Origin: Paraphaeosphaeria minitans
Lineage: Eukaryota; Ascomycota; Dothideomycetes; Pleosporales; Didymosphaeriaceae
Length of the DNA stretch: 64,000 nucleotides
Direction of reading: 5' to 3'
Assembly (NCBI GenBank): GCA_015832175.1
Contig: WJXW01000017.1
Location: 620,001 to 684,000, forward strand
A program made the position numbers and the translations under genes. The notes below the pieces were generated by a model. That model was not told the DNA's origin. It was given only the letters and a program-made list of their open reading frames with translations, and ran no database searches. This document shows, one piece after another, positions 1-10,640 of this stretch (its first letter is position 1; the number at the start of each line of letters is the position of its first letter).

Positions 1-229
1 GTACCTACGCGACATGTGTGTTTAGGACGTGTTTTCGAAGGCACGTGGTCACGTTCGTAGCGCACGCAAGAGAAGGAAAAGTAATTGGCATGACAGCAGT
101 GGAAGACGCATCACCGCTAGCATTTCCGCAAATTCACGCACAATCTTTGTCTATCCCTGCGCTCATAGAACCACTCTATCTAAGGCTTCTATCTCTTGAT
201 CCCGCTCGCGCTCAGAATCGCATTCCCAA

Positions 230-1097
230 ATGGGCGTGACCGTCTCACATCACCCTCGCCCCGATCTCTATCGCCTCCACGCTCATCGGCTTCGTCTCCT
301 TCGCATTCACCCTAGCCACCTTCCTCAAGGTCTTTTGGGAGTCCATCATCACGCTCAAAGCCGCGCCCGACGAGATCACGGACTACTTGTCCAATCTGAA
401 GCAGGCACTGCTGGAGGAGCGGCGGCATTTGCGGAAGGTGAGGAAAAGGATTAAGAGGGGAAGCAGAGGGGATGACGGCGGGGAGTGGGGTGGTGGAGGC
501 ACAGGAAGAAGACGGAGCCGGAGTCGTCGCAGAAGTGGAGGCGGAGACGGTGGCAATAGTAAGGGCCCGCGAAGCTATTTCGAACGGGACGAGCAAGCGT
601 TCCGATCGCAGGGGGAGAGCGAAGCGCTGAGGGTGATGCGTGACGTGATCCGGGATATGATACGTTCTTTCAGGGCGCTCGAGTATCCCTTCCTCAAGCC
701 TGAGTTCCGGGATCTCGACGCTGCGCACTGGAGCACCAACACACCCCGGGACAAAGGCCCTGCGTACTTGCAGTCCCCACCTGCGGGCAGCCCGTGGGAA
801 GATGATGACGGGGAGCAAGCCCAGGCACAGGGACTTAGGAGGAGCAATCGGTTTGGGAGCGATGGGTATAAGAAGTGTGGGGTGAGGGAGCGGTGGCTGT
901 GGTTGCATAGAAAAGGAGATGTGGTGACCATGAGTGAAAGGCTGAGTCGAATCGAGGTGAGGCGGACAGCGCATGAGGTGGGGGCTGTGGCGATGGCGGT
1001 CGCCGATATTGGAAGGGACATTGAGGGGGTGTTTGAGGTGGTCAGGGCAATGGAGGGGAGGCTGAAAAGGGTTGTGGGTGTCAGGAGGGTGGAGTGA
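230..1097 (+). CDS. Conserved fungal hypothetical protein, apparent frameshift near its start
   Basis: The main frame runs open from about 240 to the stop at 1097 (about 285 codons). It begins with a hydrophobic segment (about 255-335) that reads like a membrane anchor, followed by a Lys/Arg-rich linker and a C-terminal helical part (VRRTAHEVG, GRDIEGV, then VVGVRR at the end). The anchor-linker-tail order resembles a family of fungal hypothetical proteins I recognise only in outline; no function is known to me. The frame has no ATG until about 636. The only nearby good start, ATG at 230, is in another frame, and a one-base change around 244-249 would join the two. No intron fits in the few bases available. 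It may be a sequencing error, a young pseudogene, or a start I cannot see. Confidence 0.55.
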
Positions 1098-1123
1098 TAC
1101 ATGTATTATATAGAAGCATACGA

Positions 1124-2995
1124 CTAGCCAGTCATGGTGGTATCGTCGGACATTCCGTAAGAGAGGCCTTCGATCAAGTCAAGCGCACCCTCCATCTGGC
1201 GAAGCCGTTCAGCGATCTCGGCATGCAGTTTGCGTGCTAGACCACGGAGGAACCAGTATCCCAACTTCTCGGCGCGGAAGACGAGCGCTGAAACCCAATG
1301 TGCAACTACAACAAGAGCCGCTGGTTCATGTCGTGAGATCATAAGTCGAAAGTTCTCCGGTACTTTGCTGGGCCACTGAACCTGTAGTGCGGTAAGATTA
1401 GCGAAGGTTCATGAATGATCGTGTATGACCTCACCATGCTATGCCATACAGCATTTGGCGAAAGTGGAGATATATCAGGTGTAAAACTGGCGCTATAGTG
1501 CTCCACTAAGGTCGCAATGGCTGCAAGTGTTGCCATTACATCTTTTAGATCGTTCGGCCTGCCAAATACATCAGACATTCGAGACGGCAACTGATCCAAT
1601 CGGTTAAGTAGTGCAGCCGTATCCTCGCTCTCTTCCAAAGCGCCAGACTGACTTCTACGCCTGAATACTTGAGCTGCATGGGCAAAGACCTTTTCCGGAG
1701 TGCCGAAGTTGCCGTTGCGCTCGATCAGCGAGAAGCTTCGGAGGGCGGAAAGGAGGTTGTGCAGTTGGAAAGGGAACGAGAGAAACGAGTTAGTCCGCTG
1801 ACCGGGCCCGGGTTCCATTAAAGCCCACTGGGCGCATCTTAGGACGCACATCACCTGGCCGCCCACCCTTCTTTCCTCGTCTTTATCCTCGGGGCTGTGT
1901 ATGGCCCCACGAACAGGAAGACTAGCTTCTCTGCGACCGGTGAGAAAGCCTGAGAACAATTGCATAGCTCGCTCTCCGTGAGTTTCTACCTCTCCTTGAT
2001 CATCAGTATCGGCGACCATGTGATACTCAGCTATGGCCAACAGTCCCGACATCATCCAGTGCTTTGATAGTGCCACGGGGAGGAATGTGGCTTGCCAATA
2101 GCCTTCCGTCGTATCAATTCCCGGATTAGGAAGAGTGAGATGTGTTAAGGAAGTGAAGCGATGGAAAGACTTGATCGTCTCGAATTCAAAGCCGATCGGA
2201 GGTGATATGCCGGAAGTGTATTCTGGACTAAACAACATTCTGGACAATAGGTTCTCTTTGGGTGCTCCAGTCCCTTCAGCATCGCTCGCTCGCTCATAGT
2301 CACTTTCTAGGGATTCGCTGGACTGTTCTTCGCTCGAATCGACCAGGTCCTCGTCCTCGGTCGCTTCTTCCTGGTCGAGCATTTGCTGTGTCGAATCTGG
2401 AGCTGTCATGCATCAGCAACTGAATTTCTCTTGAAGTCATCTGGATGCAACTCACAGACTTCGAAGTAGCGGATCTTCGTTCCTCGGAAGAATGTCTGCA
2501 TTTTAATCTCTCGTGCCATGGTGCCAAAATGCTCTACTCCACCGTGGACATCTGCCCAATGCCGTCTCATACGCTTCACGCTCGCGCATAGATTGCGGCA
2601 GTCATGGTGCAGGCAAAGGTACCCATCAAGGATAGGCAGTGCGGCGATCGGGCGAGCGGTTGGATCCGGTAGCTCCACATCGTTGGGCTCGCGAAGCTCT
2701 ACTCAATTGGACCCAAGTCAGAGGAGTGGAACAATGGGCTTGTGCATAGCGTTTCGAGACAGCGTACCAAAACGAGCAATTGCTGAGAGCAGATTCTGGC
2801 GTTCGGCACGGTAAATCTTGTGTCGTAACAGATGGCTTTGTACCTGCAACAACTGTAAATGACCGAACGCGTGCTACTTTCGGAGGCACATACAGCACTC
2901 TTCTGGATCGCGTACTCGCACTCTCGGCATATCAAAACGCCGTAATCAGGATTGTACTCCAGCAGATCGCTCGAGCCTAGCGTTATCCGCGCCAT
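1124..2995 (-). CDS. Fungal transcription regulator with C2H2-like N-terminal region (OrsD/DUF3505-like)
   Basis: Five exons: 2995-2894, 2843-2768, 2698-2456, 2402-1435, 1381-1124, giving 548 aa; all phases agree. Exons 1-3 encode two C2H2-like units: CREC followed by H-x3-H (SHLLRH), then C-x4-C (CLHHDC) followed by H-x4-H (HWADVH). Between them lies the motif PDPTARPIAALPILDGY, typical of the OrsD/DUF3505 N-terminal region. Exon 4 is acidic at first, then matches the middle region of fungal C6-type regulators. The last exon starts VQWPSKVPENFR and has the ALVVVAHWV helix seen at the end of such proteins. It is probably a nuclear DNA-binding regulator; its targets are unknown. The start ATG at 2995 directly precedes the conserved LLEYNPDYGVLICREC segment. 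Introns are 50-69 bp. The next gene upstream is only a relic, so no cluster is evident. Confidence 0.8.
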
Positions 2996-3564
2996 CGCAG
3001 GTGATCCGGTTCCCAATTGTCTTGGTTTTGAGGCGTTGAGCAGAACTTGAAGTGGGAGGGAATGTACCTCCGGATCTTTGGGTGTAGAGGAGCTTGGAGT
3101 ATATACATACTTGAGTCTTATGTTGGTGCAAGTGTATCGGGGCATGTGGTCAGTCAACGCTAAACCCGACACATGCCATAGCGCGCCTGGTGGCATAGCG
3201 CTAGGTAGGTAGGTAGTGGTCATGCAGTGTCATCTTATAGGCCAGTTTCATCGTTTTCCCCTTCAAAGAACGGCACATGCGGTTCTCCCAACCGCCCTCG
3301 CGTTGGTACTGCACCGTGTTGTTCCTCGAAGCCTCAACTTTCCCTTATTCAGGCAATGCCAGTCATCGTCCAATGATGCGCCGCCGTGTCGTGGGCGGGT
3401 TTCCATTGCTCGTACGCTTCTCCATGAGCTTTGATATAGCATTCGAAATCATTGTTCTCATATTCGTCCGATTTCTCCCCCTCACCACAGCGATAAGATA
3501 TGGTGCTGCCGCACAATGGCTTCCATGGCACACGGCTTTCTCCTCGCACAGCCTCCAGAGCACA
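2996..3564. other. Intergenic, no gene seen
   Basis: This stretch is the upstream region of the minus-strand regulator. Short open frames on both strands lack codon bias and family resemblance. GGTAG/TAGGTAGG runs (near 3205-3215) are the only repeats visible. Confidence 0.5.
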
Positions 3565-4100
3565 CAGTTCAAGGAAGGGGACCGCGTTATCGGGTAGGTC
3601 GAATGTAGAATCGGAGACACGTTGCGAGGCCAACTATCCTAGGTAGGCACACAGTCAATCCTATCAGTGGACACCCCCAGGACGGCGCCTACGCCCTATA
3701 CACCACCGTTCCCACCAACAAAGCCGCCATCCTGCCCGCTTCCATATCCTTTACCGATGGTGTTGTTGCCCCGTTTGCAATGGACGCTGCAATCTGCGTT
3801 CTTTCCGTAAAAGAACCTAGCCCATGCATGCCAGGTGTCCCAACGCCCGCTCCTGGTCTGCCGTACCCGTCGCTCGAAGCAGTGCCTGCGACAGGCAAGA
3901 CTCTCGTCATCTACGGCGCCTCTTCTTCCGTCGGCTCCATGACCACTCAGATCACCACCGCCGTCAGGATCAACGTTATTGCGATCTCCGGTGTTCATAA
4001 CCTAGAGCTTAACGAGCGTTGTGGAGCTACTGATGCTTTCAATCAAACTGACTGCCGTCGGCTGCCTCGCAAGAATTTCTCAACGATTCGGAGATATTGA
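3565..4100 (+). pseudogene. Relic of a zinc-type alcohol dehydrogenase / enoyl reductase (MDR)
   Basis: From 3681 to 4100 one frame encodes the middle of a fungal MDR enzyme: a GAYALYTTVP-type stretch, then TGKTLVIYGASSSVGS, the dinucleotide-binding glycine motif, then VIAISGVHN and CGATDAF. A fragment FKEGDRVIG at 3568-3593 matches the end of the preceding GroES-like domain. A donor-like GTAGGT (3594) and an acceptor CAG (3680) sit between them, but the reading phase does not join. The frame ends at 4100, where roughly 100 further residues are expected, and the N-terminal catalytic half is missing. Truncation at both ends marks it as a decayed gene. Fungal relatives act in secondary metabolism or aldehyde/enone reduction; the substrate of this one cannot be told. 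Confidence 0.6.
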
Positions 4101-4125
4101 TTGAGCTTCCAGACAGCGCGCCTGC

Positions 4126-6189
4126 TTAAGTACTGACAGAGTCCCTGGAGTTCCTTCTTAGTGCTTCCCCGACGTCGCCTACAGATCCACCGACCTGCGC
4201 AGAGCCTCTAATCAGTTCACTGACACCTAGAACTGGTGCTCTCTTGTCCTTCTTCTTGTGTTTCTTCTTCTCCTTCGCTCTCTCTTTCTCCTTTGCCTTT
4301 TCTAGCTTTTCCAACTCTTTTGCTTTAACCTTTTTAACCTTCAGGTTTACCACCGGCTTTGGCTGTTCCTGCACCATATTCGCGCCTGGGTCAAATTTGT
4401 CTCCCAACCTCCAATGGGCTTTCTTGCCCAAGTCACCTTCTCGTGCTCTATCTTCACTCATCTTGAAACCTTTTGGGTCCCTATATCTCTGGACCCTCAG
4501 CATGTAAAACTCCCAATCTCTCATAATCTGGAGTGTAGCGCAGATGAGCGCAGGATCCACGGCAGAAGAGCGGATGTAAAGCACTTCATCGGGAAGATTG
4601 GCAAGAGTGAAAGAACAGGCAGACTTCACAGATCGGTTCGCAAGACGGCACTGTTCGCAGATGTCATGGTTTTCGCACGGCTTGCATCTCCAGCACAGCC
4701 CATTGATGGGCGATGCACCGCAACCAGAGCACGTCACGCGGTGTACCTCAGAGTAGTCAATAAAGCCATCCCAGTAGGCATGATCTGCTACAATTTTGCC
4801 GTACAATGGATCGCAGCCTTTGGGTGCCATGAAGAGCGCATGCCGAAGGGTATCGTATCTGGCTCCATGTACGGGGCTCAATGGTGCGTGGGCAACCCAT
4901 AGGAACACACGTCCATCGGGACCTATGAACCGAAGGCTGTCGTAATTTTTAGCAGGAAGGTAAGTCGTGATGAGATCGATTTGATTGGGTGGCGTGAGTA
5001 ATTCGCTTTTCCGCATGCCAGTCATGTTATCGAATCTTAGGTTGTATGTCCACTTTTCTGGGAGCATTGACCAGGCGTGCCTTGCATCCAGTAAGCCACT
5101 GCTTCTGGTTCTGAAAGTGAAGGAGTATGCTGGCTCAGTCGGGGTTACCTGAGGTGCGTGTATAAAGTCAGTGCAAGTTAAGACAGGGTGGGAATGTTTC
5201 AGCGTCATTGCTTCTGCAAGACACATCCACTTTATCCCCAATGGGTTGCTTACTGCGTTCTGGGATGAGCGGATCCTTCTCCATTCTCGACTTGAAGGAA
5301 CATCAAGCCAATCCACTGCTTTTGGTGCCGGTGTGCTCAATCCATAAAGAGTGTCAAGAACCGGAGGAAGTTTCCACTGTGGAGGGTACGGGACCTCACG
5401 GTGCAACTCTAGATACGATGCTAATGAAATAGGGTCCGTCATCGATGATGCTAATGATGACGCGGGTGCTGGAAAGGAAGCAGTGCTACTCATTGTAGAT
5501 ACTAATTCGAGTCCGGCAGGAGCATATTGGTATGTTGGAAGTACGACTCTAGGAAGTACAACTTCTGGAAGATCCGGCGTCAACGGAGTTGGGGGCGATC
5601 GGTTGCCAATACCATGTTGAGCCATCAGCGTTCTTCCGTCAGCCGTTGATCCAAAAGAAGCCGGCGGAGGTCCAAAAGAGTCCGGTCCATAGAATGGTGT
5701 TGGTGAGATGCTTTCAGAATGCGGTCTAGTTGGCAATGCCGGGGGAGGTGCCCCCAGTAGACGGTGCGACGTTCTTGAGGCTGATGAAGCAGCGTCACGT
5801 AATGAGTAAATCGATGGCTGATGGCTCATAACACTGCTCGATCTCCGCCTTGCTTCCTCCACCTCAAGATTCTGAAGCTTGTGTGCGAGAATTTCGTCCT
5901 CATTTAGCTGTTGTGAGGGTGTCGTAGTTGGTGGTGCTGGTGGTAGTGGGGCAGGAAGTTCGGCGATGAAGGCTGCAGGAGGCTCGGCAATGAGCGGTGC
6001 TTCATGCTGAGGTTGTAGATAAGAAACGCGGTGTTCGACGTTGTTGTACGGGTTTGGGACGTGCTGCGATAAATGTCGCTGAGAATCTTGTGCAGTAGAG
6101 GAGGGTTGATACTGTGGAAGCTGTTTAGCGTAGCCGGTATAGTTGTACTGAATTGGATTCATGATTGAACACGGAAAAGGATCTTTCAT
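4126..6189 (-). CDS. ZZ-type zinc-finger protein, conserved fungal hypothetical
   Basis: This is a single open frame of 687 aa (an in-frame ATG at 6162 is an equally possible start, giving 678 aa). The first 250 residues are Pro/Ser/Gln-rich and disordered, with an LNEDEILAHKLQNLEVEEA helix that resembles a ubiquitin-interacting motif. A folded middle domain contains RFIGPDGRVFLWV and RYDTLRHALF. Around residue 480 lies a ZZ finger: CSGC, PINGLCWRCKPC, then CEQC. The tail is strongly basic, with a Lys-rich AKEKERAKEKKKHKKKDKR run suggesting a nuclear or nucleolar signal. A ZZ finger plus UIM-like helix suggests a role in ubiquitin or histone-tail recognition, but this is inference. No intron is needed. 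Confidence 0.7.
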   Translation of the reverse strand: MKDPFPCSIMNPIQYNYTGYAKQLPQYQPSSTAQDSQRHLSQHVPNPYNNVEHRVSYLQPQHEAPLIAEPPAAFIAELPAPLPPAPPTTTPSQQLNEDEILAHKLQNLEVEEARRRSSSVMSHQPSIYSLRDAASSASRTSHRLLGAPPPALPTRPHSESISPTPFYGPDSFGPPPASFGSTADGRTLMAQHGIGNRSPPTPLTPDLPEVVLPRVVLPTYQYAPAGLELVSTMSSTASFPAPASSLASSMTDPISLASYLELHREVPYPPQWKLPPVLDTLYGLSTPAPKAVDWLDVPSSREWRRIRSSQNAVSNPLGIKWMCLAEAMTLKHSHPVLTCTDFIHAPQVTPTEPAYSFTFRTRSSGLLDARHAWSMLPEKWTYNLRFDNMTGMRKSELLTPPNQIDLITTYLPAKNYDSLRFIGPDGRVFLWVAHAPLSPVHGARYDTLRHALFMAPKGCDPLYGKIVADHAYWDGFIDYSEVHRVTCSGCGASPINGLCWRCKPCENHDICEQCRLANRSVKSACSFTLANLPDEVLYIRSSAVDPALICATLQIMRDWEFYMLRVQRYRDPKGFKMSEDRAREGDLGKKAHWRLGDKFDPGANMVQEQPKPVVNLKVKKVKAKELEKLEKAKEKERAKEKKKHKKKDKRAPVLGVSELIRGSAQVGGSVGDVGEALRRNSRDSVST

Positions 6190-7106
6190 GGATGGGGGGA
6201 AATCTGGACTACATAAGGCCGAGCAGGGATGTCACGACTAGGTAGAGATTCGGAAGGATTTGGCCCCAACGGATGCCGTGCCATTCGCAGGCTGAAACGG
6301 CAGTGGCTTAGACGAAGAGGGGCGAAATCTCTGTGACTTGCGGCTCGTGCGAGTCCTCGAAGTGGAGCTAAACAATGCTGGTGAACGAGCAGCAACGCGA
6401 GGGCTGGGTGTTGTATGTGGTGTCAATTGCAAGGGGCTGAGCGCTGGGGGCCTAACGAATCGTCCAGGCACACTTGACGTCAGCCACCACAAGCGCGCTG
6501 TGCTACCTAGCCCCTCGCAAAAACATTCCCTAAACAAAGTTAAGAATAGGAGCAGCTGCAGAAGGTCCAACGTCCACAACTATGAACCGATGACGACGCA
6601 GCTTCTGGTTCTAGACCGTCTTGTCCGTACACAGTACTGCCATTGTTGCGTATGTGATAGTGTGTACCATGCTTGTACAGGAAACTACAGTGGTCGACAC
6701 CAAAATGTAAAACTTTTGGACCTCACCTAGTCTGGTCGTGACTCACTCTCCTTTACATCTTCACAAGTATAATCTAATAATCTAGTGTATGTGTAGATAA
6801 AGGAGGTTTACTATACCTAATAAGTCCAATCCTCCTTGCCGGCCACTGTGGATCTTGCCTACTAGTATTACTCCTCGTCTGCATCCACCAGAATGTATGT
6901 TTACGCGACTGGCAGTATCATGTACCTAAAAGAAGAAGATGCCCACTCGGTCCCGGAGGTGAAATCCCTGACCAATTAGAGGCTGCTTACCTTAGTTCTC
7001 ACGTGCTTCCCTACCTTGCGACTATTCTGCTTTGGTACTAGTCGATGGATCGCGCAACAGTCATTGAGACCTGCCGAGGCGCATTACACCTTCGTCGAAC
7101 GTCACC
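6190..7106. other. Intergenic between divergent genes, no gene seen
   Basis: This is the shared upstream region of the ZZ-finger gene (minus) and the Zn2Cys6 regulator (plus). It contains AT-richer DNA at about 6740-6800. No open frame here looks coding. It probably holds both promoters and leaders. Confidence 0.5.
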
Positions 7107-9376
7107 ATGCCTCCTAAGCGGACGTGGTCGCAAGCCAATGAAGCTGATGGCTCCCCGACGACGCGTCCCAGGTTGTCCGAGCCCAGTGTTGAAGCGTCTG
7201 GCTTCGCGCCTAGCATATCGCGGAAAGTCAAGGCTTGCGCTGCCTGCAGAAAGCAAAAGGTATTGTAGATACGGACCGATCTGAAAATCAGTAGCTAACA
7301 TCAGATTAGATAAAATGCATCATGAAGGATGGGCCACCCTGTCAAAGGTGCGCTGAGCGCAACCTATCTTGCGTTCTGAATAAGAGCCTACAAACACTGA
7401 TTGAAGAGCGTTCGCAATGGAAAAGCACCATGATCCAGGACCTGGATCGAATGCACTCGGCCTTGCAACAGGTTCTTGGCAAGCTGAACCTTCCAACACT
7501 TCCACCACTCTCAACCGACTCTCCGGATCAGAACGAAGCATCGCCACATGACTACGCAATGGACAAAGAAGAAGCAGGGCCATCCTGTGACAATTCACCT
7601 CGATCATCTCCTCAGCAAGATGCAGTGCCTCATGTCCCTATTGAATCTTTATATCAAATCACCAGGCTACGAGCACTTCGTTCAGATGATACAGAGGAGA
7701 CGAGGCCGACACTGTCGAACAGCCCCAATCAACCCTTCGTTGATTTCATATCCAACGGACTGGTCAGCATTGATGATGCCAAACGCTTAGTGGACTTCTA
7801 TCTGAATAGGATCGACCACTTCATGTACAAAATCGGCCGTGGGCGATATCGTGAATTCGAGACTTTGCGTCGTGGTTCGCCTCTTTTAACGGCATGTATA
7901 TGCACCGTGGCAGCTTTACATGACCCTATGAGCAACCACCTATACGGAGTGTGTAAACGCGAATTCCAGCGCTTGATGGCCGCGTCAATGTTTGACAGAA
8001 GGGTAGACCGAGACCACTTACGAGCCATGTGCATAGGTATGGAAACCCGCGAGATTGAAGAAACGCTGTCACTAATTGATTTACTGTTACTACAGGCGCG
8101 TATTGGTTGCACGATGTCTCCTGGACGCTGTCTGGCTATGCCATCCGACGCGCAACTGAAGCGAACCTGAGCGCTAACTACCATCGATTACTGTCAAAAG
8201 GTGGAGAGGAGGCGCTTGATAGTATGCGAATATGGTATGAAATGCTTTTGTTCCAACCCTACCTCAAATACTCATTTGTGGCCAGGTACGTGCTATATAT
8301 TTGCGACCATCATCTCTCAATCTTGTACGGGAGACCCTCCATTGTGCGAGAGGATATCACAATATCTGGCTGGGAAAAACTCATGAAGGTGCCCGGATTC
8401 GCAGAATCGGATAAGCGCCTAGTAAGCCAGATGGCGTTGTTATCTATGATGAGCAATGTTCGCGAACTGTTCGGTCCGGATACCGGTGAGTAAACCACCG
8501 GGTATAGAGTTGACGTCTCTTGATTCTTGGCTGAGATATGTACCACCCTGTCTTAACACGCACTGACTTTGCACCCTCATCTTAGGTGAGCCTGTGCCCC
8601 AGGCTTTTGCACCACAATTGGTGAACTATAGTCGACAGATCGATCAGTGGATGGGCTATTGGACGACGGAGCTCCTCAGTAAGACTTTTCCCCCATTTAA
8701 GAGCGGGACGTTAATATTCGCAGAGCTTCATCAGCACATTGGAGAGTTTCCAACTAAAGGAGTCATTTTGCATCATCACCTGGCAAAGCTACACCTCCAT
8801 TCACACGTCTTCCGCGGGCTCAAAGGCGCCTCTGTACCGCCCCATTTCCAAGATAGCGCTGCAGCAGCCGTATCTTCTGCCACATCGACAGTCGAAATGC
8901 TTATCTCTGACTACGATATCCGAGAAGGGCTGGTCGGTATACCTCACTATCTACATTCCATGATCGCATTCGCATGCGTGTTCCTCCTCAAAGTTGCTTC
9001 GCAACACAGTGGCCAATATATCGACGATGCTGTAGTATATGATCTTACGACCAAAGCGGCACAACAATTCAGGGCCACTTCTGTGGGAAAGTGGCATTTG
9101 GTCCACATGATGGCCGAAGGGTTAGAGAAGCTGGTCGCATCGAGGACTACCAACTCAACGACGAATTCTAATCAACAGCTCCTTCCCGCGACAAGCCAGG
9201 CCGGTCTTGATCTCCACCACTCTCCACACATGGCATCTATGACAGCGCCGAACGGATATTACGAGGGTGACCCTTTGCATCACGGTTTCGACGATGACTT
9301 CGGCCTGGGCACTTCCAATTTCTTGAGCATCCAGCCGGGAGAACTGGACTTCAACTTTCCCGGTTTCGGGCTATAG
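7107..9376 (+). CDS. Zn2Cys6 fungal transcription factor
   Basis: Five exons: 7107-7259, 7310-8036, 8096-8234, 8286-8485, 8586-9376; phases agree and give 669 aa. The zinc cluster spans the first intron: CAACRKQK is in exon 1 and KCIMKDGPPCQRC..C in exon 2, the standard six-cysteine pattern. It is followed by a linker/coiled-coil helix (SLQTLIEERSQWK). The middle is the fungal-specific regulatory domain, with DVSWTLSGYAIRRA and LYICDHHLSILYGRP. The C-terminus is acidic and aromatic (DDDFGLGTSNFL), a possible activation region. The ATG at 7107 has a CACC context. The third intron (8235-8285, 51 bp) is a multiple of three with no stop, so unspliced RNA would stay in frame. The target genes are unknown; neighbours offer no pathway clue. 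Confidence 0.88.
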
Positions 9377-10640
9377 TTGGACTTTGTTGCCCGAAATGCC
9401 AACAAACCATTGCGCCTTCAAGCAGTGCCCATACCAACCTCCTCTTTTACCCCGGTTGAGCAATCGAGTAAGCAGAGTCGTGGCTTAGTGGCACAAAAGT
9501 TGGCGTTGATGATTATTGCACCGCAAGCAATCAGTATTAATTTTGCATGTGTCAAGGCGTTCTAACCAGTTAACTGTCAGGGGTTCTCGAGCATATGGCA
9601 TGCAATCTCCAGCCAAAAGTAATATGATATCATTGAAACCAGCTCTCTTTGGCAACCATGATCGAGACCTTGAAGGAACAACTATTCACTAATCGTTGAT
9701 CAGAACAATAATCCATCAAAGTTCAACAACGCAAGTGTGTACATAAGCCTGTGCCTCACCTACATACCATTCTGCGAACAATGGTGGTGCGTCCAAACAC
9801 AACGCTAGTGCGTTACTCCCAAAACGGTCTAGTTACTTACGGTGTAGCTTCTCAACGATGCGATACTTCTCAGCACGATAATCTCGGAATCAAACACCCG
9901 CTGTGCCGCAAGTGCTTATGGGCGCGGTATACCCATCGCCCGGTCGTAAACACCACTATACAAGCCCAACATGAGCTCAACATCCGACATTAGACGAGGT
10001 CGAAAAGCCCACCCTTTTGGTAGGTATGTGTACTTGGTGTGTGGCATTCTCCCAAGTGTGGCGAATAAGTGGTGATGATGCGTTGGGAGTACCGTACCCG
10101 GGTGATTTCGTCCTAGGGAGGATGACCAAGGAAAAGAGATACGGGGGGGTGGGGTTCGTTCACGCCAGAGCTAACACGACAGTCGGTTCTATAGGCAGTA
10201 CATCTGCTTTTCGCGACATGATGATGAAGTAACAATTATGCTGGGACATGCTGCTTTGCGTTTGGATTCTTTGCGTACCGTTTCCCTTGGATATTAGACG
10301 CTGATATGGTTTGATTTAGCTCTAGATGCGAGCCACTGGCCAATGCACGGCGTGGTCTTCGTTAGGGGGCAAGTCGTACGGTATCGAAGTCATCATCTAC
10401 TACATGAGCAAGCGTTGTAGTTATAAGTTTCACGACCGTTTCGAGGACGAGTACGCGCGGGGACGATGGAAACTCGAGAGGGCGATTGCAGGATTTCCAT
10501 CGAGGCTCTGGCACTGGTCAAATTCTAAACGACTGAGCGTGAACCCGAGAGTGGAGAGATCGCGCTGGATGTACTTTTTCTTTTGAATCTGAATCTAGTC
10601 CAACCTTTGCGATTTGCCATGTATATTCCCCACCGTTCCA
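9377..10640. other. Intergenic between convergent genes, no gene seen
   Basis: About 1.26 kb separate the ends of the Zn2Cys6 gene and the D-amino-acid oxidase gene. Short frames (for example 9751-9993 and 10326-10586) lack recognisable motifs. I see nothing else. Confidence 0.5.

Noticed and set aside
312..974. 220-codon minus-strand frame opposite the first gene
   Set aside because: The plus strand carries the conserved hydrophobic anchor and tail; the minus frame is a compositional shadow.
7038..7301. Minus-strand 87-codon frame opposite the first exon of the Zn2Cys6 gene
   Set aside because: The plus strand holds the zinc-cluster start (CAACRKQK) with a clean donor site.
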